Source: CANNBR01 sp964592275
GTDB taxonomy: Bacteria > Babelota > Babeliae > Babelales > CAIQNR01
Direction: 5' to 3'
DNA: 50,795 bases
Assembly: GCA_964592275.1 (NCBI GenBank)
Contig: CAZQDJ010000003.1
Coordinates: forward strand, 1 to 50,795
Positions 37,294 through 46,314 of this stretch are shown here, in pieces. The notes under the pieces were generated by a model, which saw nothing but the letters and a program-made list of their open reading frames with translations, did not search any database and was not told the DNA's origin. Position 1 is the stretch's first letter. Each line of letters begins with the position of its first letter. A program made the translations under genes and the position numbers.

Positions 37294-37353
37294 AAAAGTT
37301 CCTTTAATTAAAATATTCTAATATGAGTATTGTCAATTTTAAAATAATAATCA
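37294..37353 (-). promoter_or_regulatory. Conserved leader, copy 2
   Basis: Nearly identical to 35462-35523 apart from one deleted base and a few substitutions; it still carries AAAGGA. It sits in front of the gene whose start codon is ATA, so the leader is intact although the start is not. Confidence 0.55.
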
Positions 37354-37403
37354 ATAAATTGTTTGTGGATTATTCTATTTTAATATGAAAATAGATGGCT
37401 TTA

Positions 37404-40400
37404 CTAATGTTCTTGTGGCGTTGGGGCAATAGAATCACAGAGGCATTGCATCTTTGTCTGTAATTTTTGCAAGTATCGAATGTAATTGGAAAAATAAGCA
37501 TTCTTAGCAGGAGTCATTTCGCTTGTAGCTGACTTAACTTGTATAATTGAAAATGTGTCTCTTATGTGTTTATTAAATTTTGGTTTGAATGCTGCGATAA
37601 AATCAGCAATGACAGTAGTAGGTATCGCAATGGTTTTTTTTTCTAAAAATTCTAAGAAACTTCTACAATAAAATGGCCCATTGATATCATCATTTATTGT
37701 TTCTTCCATAATCATTTTTAGATCAGCAAGGGTATGAATTCTTTCAAATAGTTGCGCAATAAAAACTTCTTTGAATGGAATAAGATCTTCTGTTTCTTGA
37801 ATTCCAGAGAAAGCATTAATATCTACTTTGAATTGATTAAAAACAGTTTCAAATGGGATTGCTGCACCCATGTTAAGTGATGAAAATTCAATTACTGTGC
37901 GCGGAGTGTGTTGTTGGAGATAGACTTCCATTTTTGAATAGGTTTCTTCGAGGTAGACTCGTAACGCTGTGAGACAAGTAGTTTTTATATCATTCATTTG
38001 TACGACGAGATATTTTTTAAGATAGTTAAAAAATGGAATTGTTACGGATGGAGGAGTCCTATCTGTAAGCAACCCGTTTATGCAGAAAAAAAGTATTGGG
38101 CTTTTTTCAAAAACACTTATGAATTGTCCAAGGGCTTGAGGATTTTGAGTGCCATTCAAAAATTTTGTAATGAGTTCTTCGGTTGCTTTAAAAACTTCTG
38201 TTTCATTGGGAGCTTTGGTTAGGTATGTTTCAAGTTCTTTTTTAAAACAGTTGCAACGAATAAGAAATGATCCTGGAACTAAACAAGGCGCAAGAGAGGG
38301 AAATTGAGAATAGTCAGGGAGAATGGTATATAAGTACCAATGTCTTTTTTCCTCCTCGCTTTGTTCGGCAAGGTAGGCATTAATGTTACTTCTTACATCT
38401 TTATAAAATTCATTAGCACTAAATGTATCAAAAGATGTGATGAACTCACGCACATCGGATTCTGTTTTTATTGTTTCTAAGAATGTAAAAATAGCAGTTT
38501 TCACTTTTTCTCGTTCACTATCGATTATTTTTTTAATGGAAGTTTTAAGTTTAGGCGTTTGAGCTATTTTTGCTTCTTTAGATGTTTTATCATCATTGAA
38601 AGCTTTGTATGCATTAAACAATCCATTAATAGAGGAGGCAAATCGGCTTTTTACAAAAGTGTTTGTTTGAAGGGGGCGCGAATAAACACTTTCTGCAAGC
38701 AAATATATTCTTTGTAAGTAGGCAGCAGCAGTTTGTTCTTCAAAGGTATTGTGAGCTGTGTTTAGTTTAATAATATATGGCTTAGTAGCACTTATAAAAG
38801 ATTTTGAAATGTCTTCAAAAAATGCTTGAGACATAAAAGACAGAGGCTCTTCGCTTGTTGTTATGTTGTGAAGTGTTTCATAAAAAAGAGCCAATTCGGG
38901 CTTGTCAGAAAGATGATTGAAAACAAAATATATTTGTTCTTTGGTAGATGTTTTTTTATAAAAATCTTTTATAAGTTGCTGAGTTTGTGCTTTAGATCTT
39001 GGTTCTGAATAGAGAGAGTGTATTTTTTTATAAAATTCTTCAAAATCTTTTTCAAAAGATGGCGTTGAAAGAGAAGAGGATAAAGATTTTTCTTGTTGAT
39101 GATGAATGATGGCAAAAGCTGCTATTGCAGTTTCCTTCGCTACTCGTTTGCTTTCCTCTTCTAAAAAGTCATTATCACTATCTTTTCTGCCAGCAGCTGC
39201 GGCTCCTTTAGGGGTAGATTTAGTTTTGTGTGTGACGGTAGCAGCGGCTGAAATAATTTTTGTTTTTTGTACTGTTTTGATGGCGACAGTTTTTTTCGCA
39301 AGTTCTTCAGTTTGTTGTGCAGCTTCTTTTTGCTTTTTGGCAGCTTCTCTATCTTTTTGTGCTTGTTCTTCTCTTCGCTTTAATTCTAATGCTTTCTGTG
39401 CTTTTTCCAGTTGCTTTTTTCCAAGTAACATAGTTTTTTCAGCTTGTTGTGCAGCTTTGGTAGCTAGTAGGCTTTCTTGTTTGGCAGCTTCTTGATTTTG
39501 GTCTTGTTCAGTTTTTGATAAAGGAACAAGCTCTTCTGCAAGTTGTAAATTGGGCGTTTTAATAAGGGCAACTTCAGAAACAACCTCCTCAGGTATTGTT
39601 GAAAGACCTACTGGTTGTTGTTTGGTTGAAATTTCTTTAATTGGTGTTGTTGGTGTAAGAGCCGTGATTTTTGTTGAAGGTGGTAAAGTTGGAACTATTT
39701 TTTGTGATGAAAGCGTTCCATAGTGAACGTCTTTATTTCCTTTTTCTAGGTCTGCTAAAAATTCGCGAAAGAAAAGAATCTCATTACGAAGAAATTCTTT
39801 TCTTTCTGTAGATGTTGATTCTAAAGAAAGTTCTTTTTCCATTTTTTTAATTTCATCTTCTGGTGCATAAGGAGTGTATCGAGGAGCATTTTCAGCGTCT
39901 TCTTTTGTAGGGAATGATAGATCAAGAGCGGTAAAAGGGTAGTTAAAGTCTTGGCATACGACTTTTAGAATTTTGATCCACGTAGCATTTGTTGAAGAGG
40001 ATTCTTGGCGTGTAGAATTATCTTTTTGCAAGACTTCAATGAGAGCTTCCCATCTACCTTTCAGAGTGTCTTCAATAATAGGGTGCATGATAGGCTGTGA
40101 GACAACTTCTGTAAGTGGTTGAAGATAATGGTATGCGGTAGAAGCACTGTGTTTACAAGAAAGAGAGGGATCAAAAAAAGGAGTTCGAGGATAATAACCT
40201 ATAATTTCTGGAAATACTGAAACCCCATCAGTAGAGATTTTTAGGTTATATGTTCCAACAAGTGAAGGAGTATTTGAATCAAAACGAGTATTGTAGTAAT
40301 ACCATACATATAGACCATTGGTAAATTTTTGGATGGTAAAATAAGGCATAAGACTGCCATTTATGAATAAGTCGCCGAGTGTTTTACCAGTATTATAGAG

Positions 40401-40544
40401 TATGGTATTGTAGTTGATTTCGTGGTTTATAGTTTGAATGGGCAGAGAGGGGGCTTGATAAGATGTATAAGAAGCAGAAAATAGTGACTGCGGCAGAATA
40501 ATTAATAAAAATAATAATTTTTTAAATAATATAGATAAGGTCAT
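37404..40544 (-). CDS. Large secreted modular coiled-coil protein (island member 3)
   Basis: No family recognised. 1046 residues: a signal peptide (about 1-24, different from its neighbours), an N-terminal domain (about 30-285) nearly identical to that of the next gene upstream, a Thr/Pro-rich linker, the shared Ala/Lys/Glu/Gln coiled coil (about 345-479), and a long alpha-helical C-terminus (480-1046) unique in the window. DNA 39781-40357 is identical to 41952-42528. The start overlaps the stop codon of the preceding gene by four bases, so the pair is translationally coupled. An exported, possibly host-directed role is inference. Confidence 0.72.
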   Translation of the reverse strand: MTLSILFKKLLFLLIILPQSLFSASYTSYQAPSLPIQTINHEINYNTILYNTGKTLGDLFINGSLMPYFTIQKFTNGLYVWYYYNTRFDSNTPSLVGTYNLKISTDGVSVFPEIIGYYPRTPFFDPSLSCKHSASTAYHYLQPLTEVVSQPIMHPIIEDTLKGRWEALIEVLQKDNSTRQESSSTNATWIKILKVVCQDFNYPFTALDLSFPTKEDAENAPRYTPYAPEDEIKKMEKELSLESTSTERKEFLRNEILFFREFLADLEKGNKDVHYGTLSSQKIVPTLPPSTKITALTPTTPIKEISTKQQPVGLSTIPEEVVSEVALIKTPNLQLAEELVPLSKTEQDQNQEAAKQESLLATKAAQQAEKTMLLGKKQLEKAQKALELKRREEQAQKDREAAKKQKEAAQQTEELAKKTVAIKTVQKTKIISAAATVTHKTKSTPKGAAAAGRKDSDNDFLEEESKRVAKETAIAAFAIIHHQQEKSLSSSLSTPSFEKDFEEFYKKIHSLYSEPRSKAQTQQLIKDFYKKTSTKEQIYFVFNHLSDKPELALFYETLHNITTSEEPLSFMSQAFFEDISKSFISATKPYIIKLNTAHNTFEEQTAAAYLQRIYLLAESVYSRPLQTNTFVKSRFASSINGLFNAYKAFNDDKTSKEAKIAQTPKLKTSIKKIIDSEREKVKTAIFTFLETIKTESDVREFITSFDTFSANEFYKDVRSNINAYLAEQSEEEKRHWYLYTILPDYSQFPSLAPCLVPGSFLIRCNCFKKELETYLTKAPNETEVFKATEELITKFLNGTQNPQALGQFISVFEKSPILFFCINGLLTDRTPPSVTIPFFNYLKKYLVVQMNDIKTTCLTALRVYLEETYSKMEVYLQQHTPRTVIEFSSLNMGAAIPFETVFNQFKVDINAFSGIQETEDLIPFKEVFIAQLFERIHTLADLKMIMEETINDDINGPFYCRSFLEFLEKKTIAIPTTVIADFIAAFKPKFNKHIRDTFSIIQVKSATSEMTPAKNAYFSNYIRYLQKLQTKMQCLCDSIAPTPQEH
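39748..40357. repeat. Long direct repeat, copy A
   Basis: Matches 41919-42528 at a constant offset of 2171 bases without gaps. Only one mismatch is seen (39780), and 577 consecutive bases are identical. Both flanks drop to clearly lower similarity although homology continues. It encodes the N-terminal domain of both proteins. Confidence 0.95.
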
Positions 40545-42697
40545 TGGTGATCATCCAGTAAATTTTGTTTTTTAAATTCAGCAAAAAGTTCTTTTTTAAG
40601 TGGTTCTGTCATTGTATGGTCAGCAAGCATCGCGATTGCTTCTTTTAGCATAAGAAATCCGTGAGTTTTGAAGGATTTCACAAAATAAGGAACTTGCCAA
40701 GGGAGTGAAAGAAGGGAAAGGGCTTCTGAAATAGGTTTACTTTTTTCATCATCAACATTGATAGAGTGATAAACTGCCTGCTCTGAAATTTTGCAGTCTA
40801 ATGTTTTTTCATAATCGACGATGGTTTTTACGCCTCTAGGTAGAAGTACTGTCTCTCCGGTTTCTGTAATGGCAGTATAAAGACCGCTTGAGCTTGTAAG
40901 GGCTACTGAGGCAGCATGGTGTGCGAGCTTAGCGTTGGTGGTATAGGGTAGCCAGATATCTTTTTTATTGGTTTCTGTTACGTAAGCAGTAATGATGTTT
41001 CTAGTGTTTTCATATCCATAAATGGAGGCAAACTCATTTAGCTTTTCTGCAAACTCTGCTGCTTTTTGTTGTGTTTGTATGCTGTCGAGTAATGTAACAA
41101 TATTTTTGTGTATAAGTTTTTTTATACGAGGTTTTATTTCTGTGTCTTTTTTTATATTGTCATTGTACCATTGGAAAAAAGTTCTCAGTTGAGTGGAAAG
41201 ATCGGGGGTAAGAGATTGCTCTTGAATTGCATAAGCTGGTGTTGCAGTTTCCTTAGATACTCTTTTGCTTTCAGCTTCTAAAAATGCATCATCGCTATCT
41301 GTGCTCCCAGCAGCTGCGGCTCCTTTAGAAGTAGATTTAGTTTTGTGTGTGCCTTTAGCAGCGGCTGATACAGTTTTTGCTTTTTGTACTGTTTTGGCAG
41401 CGGCAGTTTTTTTGGCAAGTTCTTCAGCTTGTTGTGCAGCTTCTTTTTGTTTTTTGGCAGCTTCTCTATCTTTTTGTGCTTGTTCTTCTCTTCGCTTGAA
41501 ACCTGATATTTTTTGCTCTTCTTCCAGCTGTTTTTTTCTGAGTAAAGCATCTTCTTTAGCTGTTTTTGCATCTTTAGTAGCTTGTAATTTTTCTTGTTGT
41601 GCAGCTTCTTTATTTTGTTCTTCTTCAGTTTTTAATAGAGGAGCAAGCTCTTTTGCAAATTGTAATTTTTCTGATTTTTTTTGAGGAGCTGATTCTTGTG
41701 TAGGAGATTTTTGTTGCGGTTGATGACTGATATGCGTTTGAGGAGTGGTTACCGCTAAAGAAAGTGTTTCAATAGGAGTAACTTCTTCAGCTGTTGTTGA
41801 AAGAGTAATTGGTTGTTCTTTGATTAAAGATTTTTTAATTGGTGTTGAATAAGGTAAAGCTGGAGCTACTTTTTGTGATGAAAGCGTTTTATAGTGAAAG
41901 TCTTTATCGCCTTTTCTCAGGTCTGCTAAAAATTCGCGAAAGAAAAGAATTTCATTACGAAGAAATTCTTTTCTTTCTGTAGATGTTGATTCTAAAGAAA
42001 GTTCTTTTTCCATTTTTTTAATTTCATCTTCTGGTGCATAAGGAGTGTATCGAGGAGCATTTTCAGCGTCTTCTTTTGTAGGGAATGATAGATCAAGAGC
42101 GGTAAAAGGGTAGTTAAAGTCTTGGCATACGACTTTTAGAATTTTGATCCACGTAGCATTTGTTGAAGAGGATTCTTGGCGTGTAGAATTATCTTTTTGC
42201 AAGACTTCAATGAGAGCTTCCCATCTACCTTTCAGAGTGTCTTCAATAATAGGGTGCATGATAGGCTGTGAGACAACTTCTGTAAGTGGTTGAAGATAAT
42301 GGTATGCGGTAGAAGCACTGTGTTTACAAGAAAGAGAGGGATCAAAAAAAGGAGTTCGAGGATAATAACCTATAATTTCTGGAAATACTGAAACCCCATC
42401 AGTAGAGATTTTTAGGTTATATGTTCCAACAAGTGAAGGAGTATTTGAATCAAAACGAGTATTGTAGTAATACCATACATATAGACCATTGGTAAATTTT
42501 TGGATGGTAAAATAAGGCATAAGACTGCTATCCATGAACAAGTTGCCGAGTGTTTTACCAGTATTATAGAGTAGAGTATTGTAGTTGATCTCGTGGTTTA
42601 TAGTTTGAATGGGCAGATAGGGCGCTTCTGCCGTGTGCAAGGTGAGCTGGCTTGTTAAGCTTAAAATAGTAATAAGTAAGGTTAATTTTTTCTTCAT
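40541..42697 (-). CDS. Secreted modular coiled-coil protein (island member 4)
   Basis: No family recognised. 718 residues: the shared signal peptide (MKKKLTLLITILSLTSQ...), the N-terminal domain (about 27-280) duplicated in the gene at 37404, a linker, the shared coiled coil (about 346-482) and a unique C-terminus (about 485-718). It is the first gene of a coupled pair (ATGA overlap) and carries leader copy 3 with AAAGGA. The same signal-peptide cassette is joined here to a different domain than in the genes at 33524 and 35842, which shows that the parts recombine. Confidence 0.72.
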   Translation of the reverse strand: MKKKLTLLITILSLTSQLTLHTAEAPYLPIQTINHEINYNTLLYNTGKTLGNLFMDSSLMPYFTIQKFTNGLYVWYYYNTRFDSNTPSLVGTYNLKISTDGVSVFPEIIGYYPRTPFFDPSLSCKHSASTAYHYLQPLTEVVSQPIMHPIIEDTLKGRWEALIEVLQKDNSTRQESSSTNATWIKILKVVCQDFNYPFTALDLSFPTKEDAENAPRYTPYAPEDEIKKMEKELSLESTSTERKEFLRNEILFFREFLADLRKGDKDFHYKTLSSQKVAPALPYSTPIKKSLIKEQPITLSTTAEEVTPIETLSLAVTTPQTHISHQPQQKSPTQESAPQKKSEKLQFAKELAPLLKTEEEQNKEAAQQEKLQATKDAKTAKEDALLRKKQLEEEQKISGFKRREEQAQKDREAAKKQKEAAQQAEELAKKTAAAKTVQKAKTVSAAAKGTHKTKSTSKGAAAAGSTDSDDAFLEAESKRVSKETATPAYAIQEQSLTPDLSTQLRTFFQWYNDNIKKDTEIKPRIKKLIHKNIVTLLDSIQTQQKAAEFAEKLNEFASIYGYENTRNIITAYVTETNKKDIWLPYTTNAKLAHHAASVALTSSSGLYTAITETGETVLLPRGVKTIVDYEKTLDCKISEQAVYHSINVDDEKSKPISEALSLLSLPWQVPYFVKSFKTHGFLMLKEAIAMLADHTMTEPLKKELFAEFKKQNLLDDHQ
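41919..42528. repeat. Long direct repeat, copy B
   Basis: Partner of 39748-40357 (see that entry). It lies within the first gene of the coupled pair. Confidence 0.95.
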
Positions 42698-43008
42698 AAA
42701 AGTTCCTTTAATATAAAATTTTCTAATATAGATATTATCATGGATGGATTAATTGTCAAATTCAAAATGAAATATTAAATAAGGTTAAAGTGGAATAATT
42801 CTAATTGTTCTAAAAAAACACGTGATGCGATTTTTTTTAGAAATAATTTTTATTTTAAAAAATCTTTATAAGTTAGATAATAATACAGTAGAAATAAGTT
42901 TCTTCTATTTTTGTTCTTCAATTAATTTTTAAAATATACAATGAAGCGTTTAAAATAAGATGTGGCGTAGGAAGATAGAATAATGAAGAAATAAAAGTAG
43001 GAGTAGGC
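42698..43008. promoter_or_regulatory. Divergent intergenic region with leader copy 3
   Basis: About 310 bases between the island and sufS. The left part (42698-42742) is the third copy of the conserved leader for the minus-strand gene; beyond about 42743 its similarity to the other copies stops. For sufS, a weak TTGTTC-18-TATACA pair can be drawn near 42912-42941, and AGGAG lies five bases before the ATG. No gene is seen here. Confidence 0.45.
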
Positions 43009-44208
43009 ATGAAACCAAAAAAGAGTGATTTTCCTTTTTTTAAGACACATCCATTAATGGTTTATTTGGATAATGCGGCAACAACTCATAAGCCATTACA
43101 GGTTCTTGATGCATTAACTCACTTTTATACAATTATGAATAGTAATATGCATCGAGGAATTTATCGGCTTGCAGAAGAAGCTACTGAGCAGTTTGAAAAA
43201 ACTCGTGGTCAGGTTGCTTCATTTTTATCTGCGCGAGATGTTTCGGAAATTATTTTTACTTCTGGAGCTACCGCAGCACTTAATATGGTTGCTCGTGGGT
43301 GGGGTGACGCACAGGTGCATGAAGGGGATGAGATTGTAGTAACGCAGCTTGAGCATCATGCAAATTTTGTTCCGTGGCAGCAATTATGTGAACGCAAAGG
43401 CGCACGCTTACAAATTTTTCCTGTTAATTATCAGGGAATGCTTGATATTTCGCAACTTGATGTAGTGATTACTCAAAAAACAAAAATGGTTGCCATTACT
43501 CATGCTTCTAATGCAATTGGAACCATTGTTGATCTTGCGCCACTTATTGCAAAGGCTCGGTCTGTTGGGGCACGAGTATTAGTGGATGGATGTCAAGCTG
43601 TTTCATTTATATCCGTGAATGTTCAATCACTTGATTGTGATTTTTATGTATTTTCTGGACATAAAGTAATGGGACCCACGGGAGTTGGAGTATTGTATGC
43701 TCGCCAAGCGGTGCATGCTGAATTTATTCCACCAACAACAGGTGGTGGTATGGTATTACAAGTAACTGCTGAAAAAACTACCTTTTTAAAATCTCCTCGT
43801 TGTTATGAAGCAGGAACGCCTCCAGCTGCTGAAGTTGCAGGACTTTCAGCAGCCCTTTCTTATCTTCAAACTGTTGGTGTTGAACAAGTGGGAATGCATG
43901 TGGCTTATTTAACAAAATTGGCTATTGAAGGATTGCAGAGGCTTCCTCGAGTACGCATCCTTGGACCAATTGATCAATTAAAAAAACAAGGACATATAGT
44001 TAGCTTTGTTATTGATGGCATGCATGCTCATGATGTTGCTGCCTACCTTGATCAGTTTGGTATTTGTGTACGGGCCGGACATCATTGCGCACAACCACTT
44101 GCATTAGCTCTTTCTTATGAGGCTTCTGTACGGGCTTCGTTTTATTTGTATACTACGGAGCATGATGTTGCTGCTTTGATAGAAGCTGTTTCGCATATGG
44201 TATGTTGA
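43009..44208 (+). CDS. sufS: Cysteine desulfurase SufS
   Basis: A PLP enzyme that supplies sulfur for Fe-S clusters. 399 residues, group II (SufS-type). YLDNAATTHKP at the N-terminus, THASNAIGTI, the PLP Lys in FSGHKVMGPTG, and the catalytic Cys loop RAGHHCAQPL are all intact. Normal length. AGGAG is five bases upstream. It should work with the SufU at 45927, but two unrelated genes lie between, and sufCBD is 9.5 kb upstream across the island. Confidence 0.96.
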   Translation: MKPKKSDFPFFKTHPLMVYLDNAATTHKPLQVLDALTHFYTIMNSNMHRGIYRLAEEATEQFEKTRGQVASFLSARDVSEIIFTSGATAALNMVARGWGDAQVHEGDEIVVTQLEHHANFVPWQQLCERKGARLQIFPVNYQGMLDISQLDVVITQKTKMVAITHASNAIGTIVDLAPLIAKARSVGARVLVDGCQAVSFISVNVQSLDCDFYVFSGHKVMGPTGVGVLYARQAVHAEFIPPTTGGGMVLQVTAEKTTFLKSPRCYEAGTPPAAEVAGLSAALSYLQTVGVEQVGMHVAYLTKLAIEGLQRLPRVRILGPIDQLKKQGHIVSFVIDGMHAHDVAAYLDQFGICVRAGHHCAQPLALALSYEASVRASFYLYTTEHDVAALIEAVSHMVC

Positions 44209-44265
44209 GAATTTATCAAAAAAGAAATCAAGCTGGCCGGTGACGGCAAAGAAGGATGCTAGCTG

Positions 44266-45180
44266 ATGGAAAAAAGAGCCTCTTTAATTTTCGTGATTTG
44301 TTTGTTTAGTACATTTGTGCAAGGTTCAATAGGTTCAAAAATTGTTGATGATATTTCAGATACGTTGCTAACGGGAATACCGCTTGCACTCTTTTCAGGT
44401 ACTTGGTGGGCGATTGCTAATCGAGTTCCAAGAAAGTGGCCAGATCTTTCTGAGCCAGCTGCTGGTTTTATTAGAAGTACATGGAAAAAACAGGGGCTTG
44501 CCCATCCTGAGAGGATTATTCTTAAAGAGATTCCAGCTAATTCACTTTTTGCAAAAGTTATTATGTATACGCAAGAACTTCCTCATGCATTAGCGGTTGG
44601 GATTCCTTTTAAAAAACGTATAGAAAAATTTTTGCATGAACAGTTGTTATTACAGGCATGTCTTGCGCAAGAATGCAATGAAGAAACTCGCGAGATTTAT
44701 AAAAAAAAAATACAACAAATTGAGATTGGGTTGGCAGAATGCCGTTTTGTGTGTGGACACGAACGAGTACATAAAGAGCAATCCCATACTTACAAAATGT
44801 TATTGATACAGTTTATTGCTCCCTTTATTTTGCACAGTATTTTAAAGCACTCTGCCAATGCGCTTGATAGACGTGAGTTGTGGCCTACTTGTTCAATTAT
44901 TCTCAGAAAAAATATGACCAGAGCAACGTTTGAAATGGTTATATTTTGGATAACAGCGCATATTTTCGAACGAGAAGCTGATCTTCATGCATCAAAAAAT
45001 CCAGAAGAGATTCAAGCAGGAATAGATTTGTTTGCGCAAGCGCGAGCGTCAAAGGATGCATGTAAAAGACAACAAACATTGATGTTAACTACTTTTTTAT
45101 GGTTTTTAAAATATACTCATCCAACCACGCCTGAGCGAATTAAATATTTGAATAAAGCCTTAAAGAAAGCTCAAAAATGA
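44266..45180 (+). CDS. Secreted M48-like zinc metalloprotease (HExxH)
   Basis: 304 residues with a signal peptide (about 1-20). The zinc helix is HERVH (165-169) and the third-ligand motif EREAD (235-239); the C-terminus has HPTTPERIKYL (285-295). Hydrophobic stretches lie at about 34-52, 180-192 and 222-234. It resembles the protein at 827 in motif spacing and ending, and more distantly that at 35842. AAGGA lies nine bases before the ATG. It follows sufS by 57 bases and overlaps the convergent gene at 45160 by 21 bases. Confidence 0.68.
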   Translation: MEKRASLIFVICLFSTFVQGSIGSKIVDDISDTLLTGIPLALFSGTWWAIANRVPRKWPDLSEPAAGFIRSTWKKQGLAHPERIILKEIPANSLFAKVIMYTQELPHALAVGIPFKKRIEKFLHEQLLLQACLAQECNEETREIYKKKIQQIEIGLAECRFVCGHERVHKEQSHTYKMLLIQFIAPFILHSILKHSANALDRRELWPTCSIILRKNMTRATFEMVIFWITAHIFEREADLHASKNPEEIQAGIDLFAQARASKDACKRQQTLMLTTFLWFLKYTHPTTPERIKYLNKALKKAQK

Positions 45181-45855
45181 TTTCTTTTTTCCTAATCCAA
45201 AAATAGTGTGTGATTTTTTTTCTATTTTTTTCCCTAGTGCAGCATCTTGAATAGTGGTGAGCAACTGAACAGTTTCTTTAAGTTCAGCAAGTTCTTTTTT
45301 AATGGCAGCAACTTGTTGGGCGGCACCAGTTGTCTCTGAATTTTTTGCTAATTTTATGACGAGCGGGGTTATGGTATCAAGAACGTTGAGAGCATTTTTA
45401 ACTTTGAGAGTAATATTTTCTTGATTTTCTTTAAGGAGAGGTAATTCTTTTTGCCAGAGCTCTATCTGTTTGGTGAGCTTGAGGAGTGTTTTTTTTGTTT
45501 CGATGATGACACTCATTTCTTCACCAATTAAATAGTAAATCATAAAAGCCATGGCTGATGCGCCGACAGTGGACCAAATAACAGGAGAAGAAAAAATTGT
45601 TGATGCAATACCAAGAGAAATAAAGCGAGTTTGCGCTTCTTCTGTTAAAGGTAAAGTGTTTGTTTTTTGAAAAGCAGTTATCCCGCCCACCGTTATTCCT
45701 CCAATAATAGTTGCAGTTGTGGCAAGCGATTCGATAGAAGGGAGAGGGATAGCTTTATTAGTTTCTTGCATAAAGAGTGGAAGCATTCCTTTTTCATGTG
45801 CTTCTAAAAAAGTAAAAATAAACATAAGAGAAAAAAAGAACTTTTTCATTTGCAT
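45160..45855 (-). CDS. Membrane and coiled-coil protein, unknown
   Basis: No family recognised. 231 residues: a signal peptide (about 1-20), two Gly/Ile-rich hydrophobic segments (about 44-60 and 80-112), then a long coiled coil (about 115-205) with Leu heptads, and a basic tail ending KKKSFLSFL. ATG 45855 is chosen because AAGGA lies seven bases upstream; the frame continues to 45927 without support. The last 21 bases overlap the convergent metalloprotease gene. It separates sufS from sufU on the opposite strand. Confidence 0.6.
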   Translation of the reverse strand: MQMKKFFFSLMFIFTFLEAHEKGMLPLFMQETNKAIPLPSIESLATTATIIGGITVGGITAFQKTNTLPLTEEAQTRFISLGIASTIFSSPVIWSTVGASAMAFMIYYLIGEEMSVIIETKKTLLKLTKQIELWQKELPLLKENQENITLKVKNALNVLDTITPLVIKLAKNSETTGAAQQVAAIKKELAELKETVQLLTTIQDAALGKKIEKKSHTIFGLGKKKSFLSFL

Positions 45856-45926
45856 AGAGGATTCCTTTTTTGAGGGAGTGATAAACATTGAGAACAGACT
45901 ATACTTAAAGCTAGAAAGGTTATGCA

Positions 45927-46301
45927 ATGAGTTATAAAAATTTGTATCATGAGCGATTACTCGATTATTTTCATCATCCTCGCAAAAAAGGAATTATTGA
46001 AAATCCAGATTTTTCAAGTGGGGTCCATAATCCTTCTTGTGGTGATTCAGTTTTGTTACAAGGTGTTTTGAATGATGGGGTACTAACCGTATGCCGCTTT
46101 CAAGCACAAGGATGTGTAATTAGTTCTGCTGCCGCATCGTTACTTTCAGAATTGGCTGAAGGAAAAACAATTGAAGAAATAAGTGCTTATACTTCACAAA
46201 CAATGCTTGACCTTGTTTGTTTGTCTCTCGGGCCTACTCGTATACGCTGTGCATTGCTTGCTTTAGAAGCATTGCAAACAGGTATTAATGAGAAAAAATA
46301 A
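45927..46301 (+). CDS. sufU: Fe-S scaffold / sulfur-transfer protein SufU (IscU-like)
   Basis: 124 residues with the IscU/SufU fold. The three cysteines and the Asp are present: NPSCGD, QGCVISSAAAS and TRIRCALLAL. It lacks the LPPVK motif that recruits HscA in IscU, which fits SufU. It accepts sulfur from SufS and passes it to the SufBCD scaffold. It starts 71 bases from the divergent gene and precedes the NurA-like gene by 13 bases. Confidence 0.92.
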   Translation: MSYKNLYHERLLDYFHHPRKKGIIENPDFSSGVHNPSCGDSVLLQGVLNDGVLTVCRFQAQGCVISSAAASLLSELAEGKTIEEISAYTSQTMLDLVCLSLGPTRIRCALLALEALQTGINEKK

Positions 46302-46314
46302 TGGAGCATGCGTA

